Shown in pieces: positions 59,402-64,000 of a DNA stretch of 64,000 nucleotides (position 1 is its first letter; the number at the start of each line of letters is the position of its first letter). The notes beneath the pieces are model-generated. The model worked only from the letters and a program-made list of their open reading frames with translations. It was not told the DNA's origin and ran no database searches. The stretch spans positions 13,031,864-13,095,863 of the forward strand of contig JACGWO010000008.1 in assembly GCA_034509735.1 (NCBI GenBank). Reading direction: 5' to 3'. Both the position numbers and the translations under genes were made by a program. This stretch comes from Sesamum alatum (taxonomy: Eukaryota > Streptophyta > Magnoliopsida > Lamiales > Pedaliaceae).

Positions 59402-60461
59402 CTAAGGCTTTCTTTGGTGCCATGCCTCATACGGAGTCTTATTCAGAACCGCCTTTGTTGGTGACTGATTCAAAATATATATTGATGTATTCACTGTTTC
59501 TGCCCAAAAAGATTTTGGGAGCCCCTTGCCAGCCATCATGCTTCGAGCCATTTTCACAATTGTACGATTTTTTCGCTCAGCGATACTATTTTGTTGTGGA
59601 CTGTATCGAACCGTCAATTGCCTTTGGATTCCTTTCTATTTGCAATAATCCATGAATGCCCTTCCAATAAATTCTCGTCCGCGATCAGTACGGAGAAATT
59701 TTATCTTTCTTCCTGACTGATATTCAACAAGCGTCTTAAACTCCAAAAATTTAGGAAATGCTTCTGACTTTTGTTTCAAAAAATACACCCACATCATCCT
59801 GGTGTAATCATCAATAAATAGGAGAAAATACCTGCAACCTTTTAACGATGGAGTTTGTGTTGGTCCGCAAATATCAACATGCACCATCTCAAGAGGGACT
59901 TTGGCTCTATAGGAGATCTTTGGAAATGGTAGGCGATGCATTTTCCAGAAAATGCATCCTTCACATGGCCTATCTTGATCTAGAATATTTGGAAGCCCAA
60001 ATACCATGTTTTTTCTTTTCAACAAATAATCCTTTGTAGCTCAGATGTCCATATCTCAAATGCCAAAGATTATGATCTCCATCCATAGTATTCTGCAGAG
60101 CAACTTTCTGAGATCCTTGTAGATTGAAAGGGAGAACTTTGCTCTGACTCATCTTTATTTTAGCAACTGTATGATTCCTTTGTTTATCAATAATGATGCA
60201 AAGATCGTTACCGAACTCTACCTTGTATTTTTTTTTCAACAGTTTCCCCACACTCAACAAATTCTGAGTTAATTCTGGTACATAAAATACATCTGTGATG
60301 ATATTGGTCTTACCTCCTTTTGTTTGGACTGAAATAACTCCTTTTCCACTGATCTTGAGAGATTTGCTATTTCCAAGTTTTACTTCTGACGAATAAGATT
60401 CATCGAGATCTACAAACATATCTTTATTTCCGGACATGTGATTGCTACATCCACTGTCCAC
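59402..60461 (-). pseudogene. Copia copy 2 protease and integrase
   Basis: Protease motif MDSGCSNHMSG at the start, then LWHLRYGHLSYKGL (pre-integrase finger). The integrase core continues in another frame from 60025: Asp (VHVDICGP), Asp (LRTDRGREF), then after a stop near 59636, Glu (SIAERKNRT, 59402-59617). The triad is present but spread over three broken frames. Confidence 0.85.
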
Positions 60462-60563
60462 ATACCAGATATTCTCAAATTGTTGAGAATTTAAGCTTGA
60501 ATAGAATACTTGGTCTCCTTCTTCCTTTTCGGTGAAGTTGACATCTTTCTTCTCACGGTCTTC

Positions 60564-61523
60564 TCAATACCAACAATCTCGTTGAGAGTGGTTTGGATTT
60601 TTACACTTTGTGCATTTACTCCAACACTTGTCCGTGTCATGGCCATTTCTCCGATAGATACGACAATAAGAATTTGAGTCTTGAGTAGATCCTCTCGAGT
60701 TAGAAGTTCCTCTTCCTCCTTGACCTCGACCACGACCAGGGTAATTTTGGTGTCTCCCACAACCTCTTCCTCGTGACTGTGCTGACATATTTTTTTCATT
60801 CTGCAAGTCATCGTCCTGTTTTTCTTGCTCTTGCGGAATATTTACGTTTCCTTGAAAAACTTGCTCCAAGTCTTGAGCTGCAAATTTGCTCATCCTTTTT
60901 TCATGGGCTTCAAGAGAACCCATGAGTTCATCAAAAGTTAATACTGATAAATCTTTAGATTCTTCGATTGCTGCAACGATATGCTCGAATCTCACAGGTA
61001 AGCAGCGTGGAACTTTCTCAATGATTTTATTCGCTTCTAAAGTGTCTCCGTAGCCTCTTAATTGATTTACCACGGAGGAAACTCTAGAAAGGAATTCTTG
61101 CACATTCTTCGAGTCTTTCATGGATAGGTTGTCAAAACTTCGCCATGAGTTTTGCAGCTTGATCATGATCACCTTCTCATGTCCTCCAAATTGATTTTTC
61201 AAAATTTTCCATGCCTCTTTTGCGGTCTTGGCACTAGTAATACGCGGAAGAATTGATCGACTCACTCCTTAGTGCATAAAGGACAAGGCTTTTGCATCCT
61301 TTGTCTTGTTCTCTTTATCCTCTTTTTTCTGTGCATTTGTAAATGCGGCTACTTCCTCCAAAGTATGAGAAGTAAATCCCTCTTCAACTATGTCCCAAAG
61401 TTTATGTGACACGAACTGGGTTTTCATAAGAACATTCCATAATTCGTAATATTGGCCAACAAAGATGGGAATTCCTTGTGGGGAATATGTGAATGCAAGC
61501 TCTTGGTTGCTTGAAGATGCCAT
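60564..61523 (-). pseudogene. Copia copy 2 Gag
   Basis: Starts at 61523 (MASSSNQELAFTYSPQGIP). One TAA at 61269-61271 interrupts, then the same frame continues to 60564: AKEAWKILKNQFGG, SRVSSVVNQLRGYGD (UBN2 capsid), a Gly-Arg-rich patch (GRGRGQGGRG), and a Cys/His region ending CTKCKNPNHSQRDC. Apart from the stop it is intact. Confidence 0.85.
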
Positions 61524-61574
61524 AGAGATAAAATTGAGAAATCAGAACCAAGGGTGGCTCTGATACCACAAATA

Positions 61575-61872
61575 TGTTGGGAAATATGGAGGAGATTTTG
61601 AGAAGGAAGAAAAATATTGCAATATTGGAGATATCTAGTAGTATATAGTTTTTTCATTCATATTTTCCATGACCACAACATCAAGATTACAACCCTTTAT
61701 ATAGGAGGGCAAACATTAAATTAAAAATATTTTTCCATGGATAAATATTTGACTAACACTTCCCTATGTATAGAATATCAATTTCCTATGGATAAAATAT
61801 TTGACCTTGATAATCTTGAGGAGTCATATGCATGCATAGTACTTTGGGAATTGCAAATTATGTTTTTCAACA
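61575..61872 (-). repeat. 5' LTR, copia copy 2
   Basis: 298 bp, TG...CA ends on both strands, followed by the target duplication aatgc. Confidence 0.9.
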
Positions 61873-61877
61873 AATGC

Positions 61878-63300
61878 AACAAGTCTTATCAATAAAAACT
61901 AGAGTGAATTATATTGTAATTCCCATAAGTAATTTTATTCTTAGAGTAAACCCAATTAATCGTCTTCCTCATTTTATTTTGTTGCTTCATAAATTACTTC
62001 TGTTTTGGAATTAACTAATGCTTAAACCATAATACTTCAAAATGATATTGATATAATATTTAAATATCAAACTAAGTGGCAGATAAATTCTTGGAAAAAA
62101 CACAATTTTGATCCAGAGTATTGAGGTGGTGGCACTTTTGATCCAGACCCATTCTAAATTGCATTTCAAAAGACTGTAATTTTTTTAATATTGCAATTTT
62201 AATCTAAAATGCCCTAATTTTGCTGAAATTCCTCACATGGGCCGCACATGTCTTAATATTTTGGGAATTTTTTACTATTTCGGCCACCTTTGCCCATGTG
62301 CATTCATATAATCCTGTCTCTATTACGTATCACGGGTGACGGTTAAAATAAAGGGTAAATTGCATAAAGCCCCCTGTATTTTAAAAATTTAGTTGAAAAC
62401 TCTCTTGTGGTAAAATAACAAAGGCAAATACCCCCAATGATTTTTAAAAATAATGGACACTCTCCCATTCTGCCAGTGTCGATAACAACGTTAATTGTTT
62501 TATTGAATTGCCCGTTATACATTTGTTATGATAGCTATTGATTTTCAATAGTTAAAAAATGAGCGGTCCAGATTTCAGATAATTTAAAAATATATTTCAT
62601 TCACATTTATATAATCTATATATAATAAAACAGAATCATCCAGACTATTCAACTAAGCGTCACGTATGGACGTGAACAACCTCAATGAGCTCTATTATGC
62701 CAAGTGGAATGTACCATATTTTTCAGATTGTCCAAAAGAGATCTATATTGGTTATCTAATAACTTTTTAGATAAAGAATTGAAAATATTGGATTTATCTA
62801 AAAGAATCTAACCAATATTATCTAACAAGTCTTTTAAAATAAAAAATAAAAAAATATTAATATTTAAATCTTGTTGATAACAATTTTTATCTTTTTTTAA
62901 AGTATATAAAAACATGTATATTCAATATCTATTTTGATAGATATTGAATAAAATCAAGAAAAAAATAAATTAAATTTATTTTTAAGAATTCAATATCGAG
63001 ACTATAAATATATTTCTATGTATTAAAGAAAAAAATAAATCAAATATACTTCTAACAATCTAATATCGAGACTAGAAATATATATTTCTCTGTATTTTCA
63101 ATTTTTTATATATAAATCGATTTAATCTAATTAGTTAAATGTATTTAGTACAAAACCGTGAAAATGTGATAGATGAACCAATTTTTATATATATGTACTA
63201 GGTGAGTGTGCATTGGAAGATTGAATAAGTCAAAGATGCTGGCTACAAATATTCATGTTTACACAGGCGGATAGATGTTATATTTTGGCATTTAAAACAA
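61878..63300. other. AT-rich intergenic with an isolated MULE-like end
   Basis: No gene. At 62353-62560 lies a terminus like those of the Mutator-like family (gggtaaattgcataaagcccc, then gttgaaaactctcttgtgg, acccccaatg, gataacaacgttaattg). It lacks a partner right end nearby, so it is a truncated or rearranged copy. Confidence 0.5.
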
Positions 63301-64000
63301 GGCTAAAATGCATAAAACCCCCCTGTGTTTTAGAAACTCGACAAAAAACCCCCTTGTGATTTGGAAATACACAAAAAAAAAACCCTGTGTTTTATTAAAT
63401 TAAGCTCACGTGCGCTTTTTTTGACCGAGTGTTAACAGCGTTAATTTTTTACATTTGTTGACCGTTATACCCTTACATTGATTGCTGCTTTCTTACCAAC
63501 AGTCAATTCCTATCGAAGAGAGAGAAAATTATTACAGTGAGAAAAATTACAGAGAGAAACTAGGGTTCTGAGGAAAGGGGGCGAAATTGGGGGAAATTTT
63601 AGGGCTTAGGTCAACACTTCTAGGTTTAGTTAGTGTAAAGCAAACCGAAGACTACAAACTTAAGGGTTCTACGGTCGATTGGGCGGTGCGTTCGTCGTGG
63701 AAGAAGATTTATTGTCGAGGTAGGTGTTTTCTTTCAATTTTTCTTTGGTTTTTGGTATGCATATGTGGAGAAATTTGTATGTATTGTTGTTTCTTCTGTA
63801 ATATGTACAATAGATGCAAAATATCTAGGGTTTTGTAAAATAACTCATAGATTTGTTTACATTTTTGGTGACAATGGTCCCCCACCCTCTTCATTCTGTC
63901 CCTATCGATCTTTACTTTAATATTTGTTCTGGTCCCTATTGTTGGAAGCCATTAATTAGAATATCATGACCCCACCCCTAGTGTTATTATTTTTGTATGG
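63301..64000 (+). mobile_element. Left end of a Mutator-like element, continuing beyond the window
   Basis: Starts ggctaaaatgcataaaacccc and contains ccctgtgttttattaaattaagc, almost the same as in the element at 6335-7316, followed by gttaacagcgttaa. Past the terminal repeat there is a leader-like, less AT-rich stretch (about 63500-63720) with gggttctgaggaaaggggg and an open frame from 63587 that ends in a possible donor (gaggtaggt, about 63718). This could be the first exon of a transposase or of another gene; no domain is visible. The right end is outside the window. Confidence 0.4.

Larger units (their letters stand above)
57245..61872 (-). mobile_element. Ty1/copia LTR retrotransposon (copy 2), minus strand
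   Basis: 4,628 bp with LTRs at 57245-57536 and 61575-61872 (TGTTGGG...CAACA) and a perfect 5-bp duplication aatgc (57240-57244 and 61873-61877). The primer-binding site, complement of tggtatcagagcc, is at 61556-61568; the polypurine tract (AAGAGGGGG on the minus strand) abuts the 57245-57536 LTR. Domain order is copia-type. It is inserted about 60 bp beyond the poly(A) signal of the peptide gene. Coding regions are broken. Confidence 0.92.

Noticed and set aside
1..64000. CRISPR array, bacterial operon, rRNA genes or viral genome
   Set aside because: No regularly spaced short repeats, no rRNA-like sequence, and all viral-like domains belong to LTR retrotransposons.

Overview
This is a plant nuclear DNA window, almost certainly from a eudicot. 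The evidence is a many-exon kinase gene with GT-AG introns, plant-type Ty3/gypsy (Tat and Athila lineages) and Ty1/copia retrotransposons, hAT and Mutator-like DNA transposons, and AT-rich intergenic sequence. Species cannot be fixed from sequence alone. I see no bacterial-type operons, rRNA, convincing tRNA or CRISPR array.

Layout. 343-4132: a decayed hAT transposon with subterminal repeats. 4475-4945: a ~162 bp tandem repeat. 5963-7770: three small DNA elements, one a 982 bp Mutator-like element with a perfect 9-bp target duplication. 8283-24320: a nested block of three insertions. A forward LTR-like repeat is split by an inverted relative, which is itself split by a 12 kb Tat-lineage gypsy element (8999-20965, perfect 5-bp target duplication). 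That gypsy element carries a degenerate gene on the opposite strand encoding a plant mobile domain (PMD) protein, with its own candidate TATA box. 25784-42498: the main host gene, a 22-coding-exon Ser/Thr kinase of the plant SPAK/OSR1-like (BLUS1-like) group, 715 aa, whose reading frame closes at every splice junction; its introns hold several transposon fragments. 44070-48939: a broken copia element. 49040-49679: a LINE-like ORF1 remnant. 49870-55190: an Athila-like gypsy remnant whose protease region is interrupted by a 1,294 bp Mutator-like insertion. 56836-57048: a 70-aa secreted-peptide gene with TATA box and poly(A) signal. 57245-61872: a second copia element, minus strand. 63301-end: the left end of what may be a larger Mutator-like element running out of the window.

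Only two genes look functional: the kinase, and the small secreted peptide. All transposon coding regions contain stops, frameshifts or catalytic substitutions. Several of the stops fit C-to-T decay of methylated, silenced DNA. The most unusual items are the antisense PMD gene in the Tat element, the peptide gene of unassigned family, and the kinase transcript features (a 7-codon upstream ORF and an intron in the 3' UTR).
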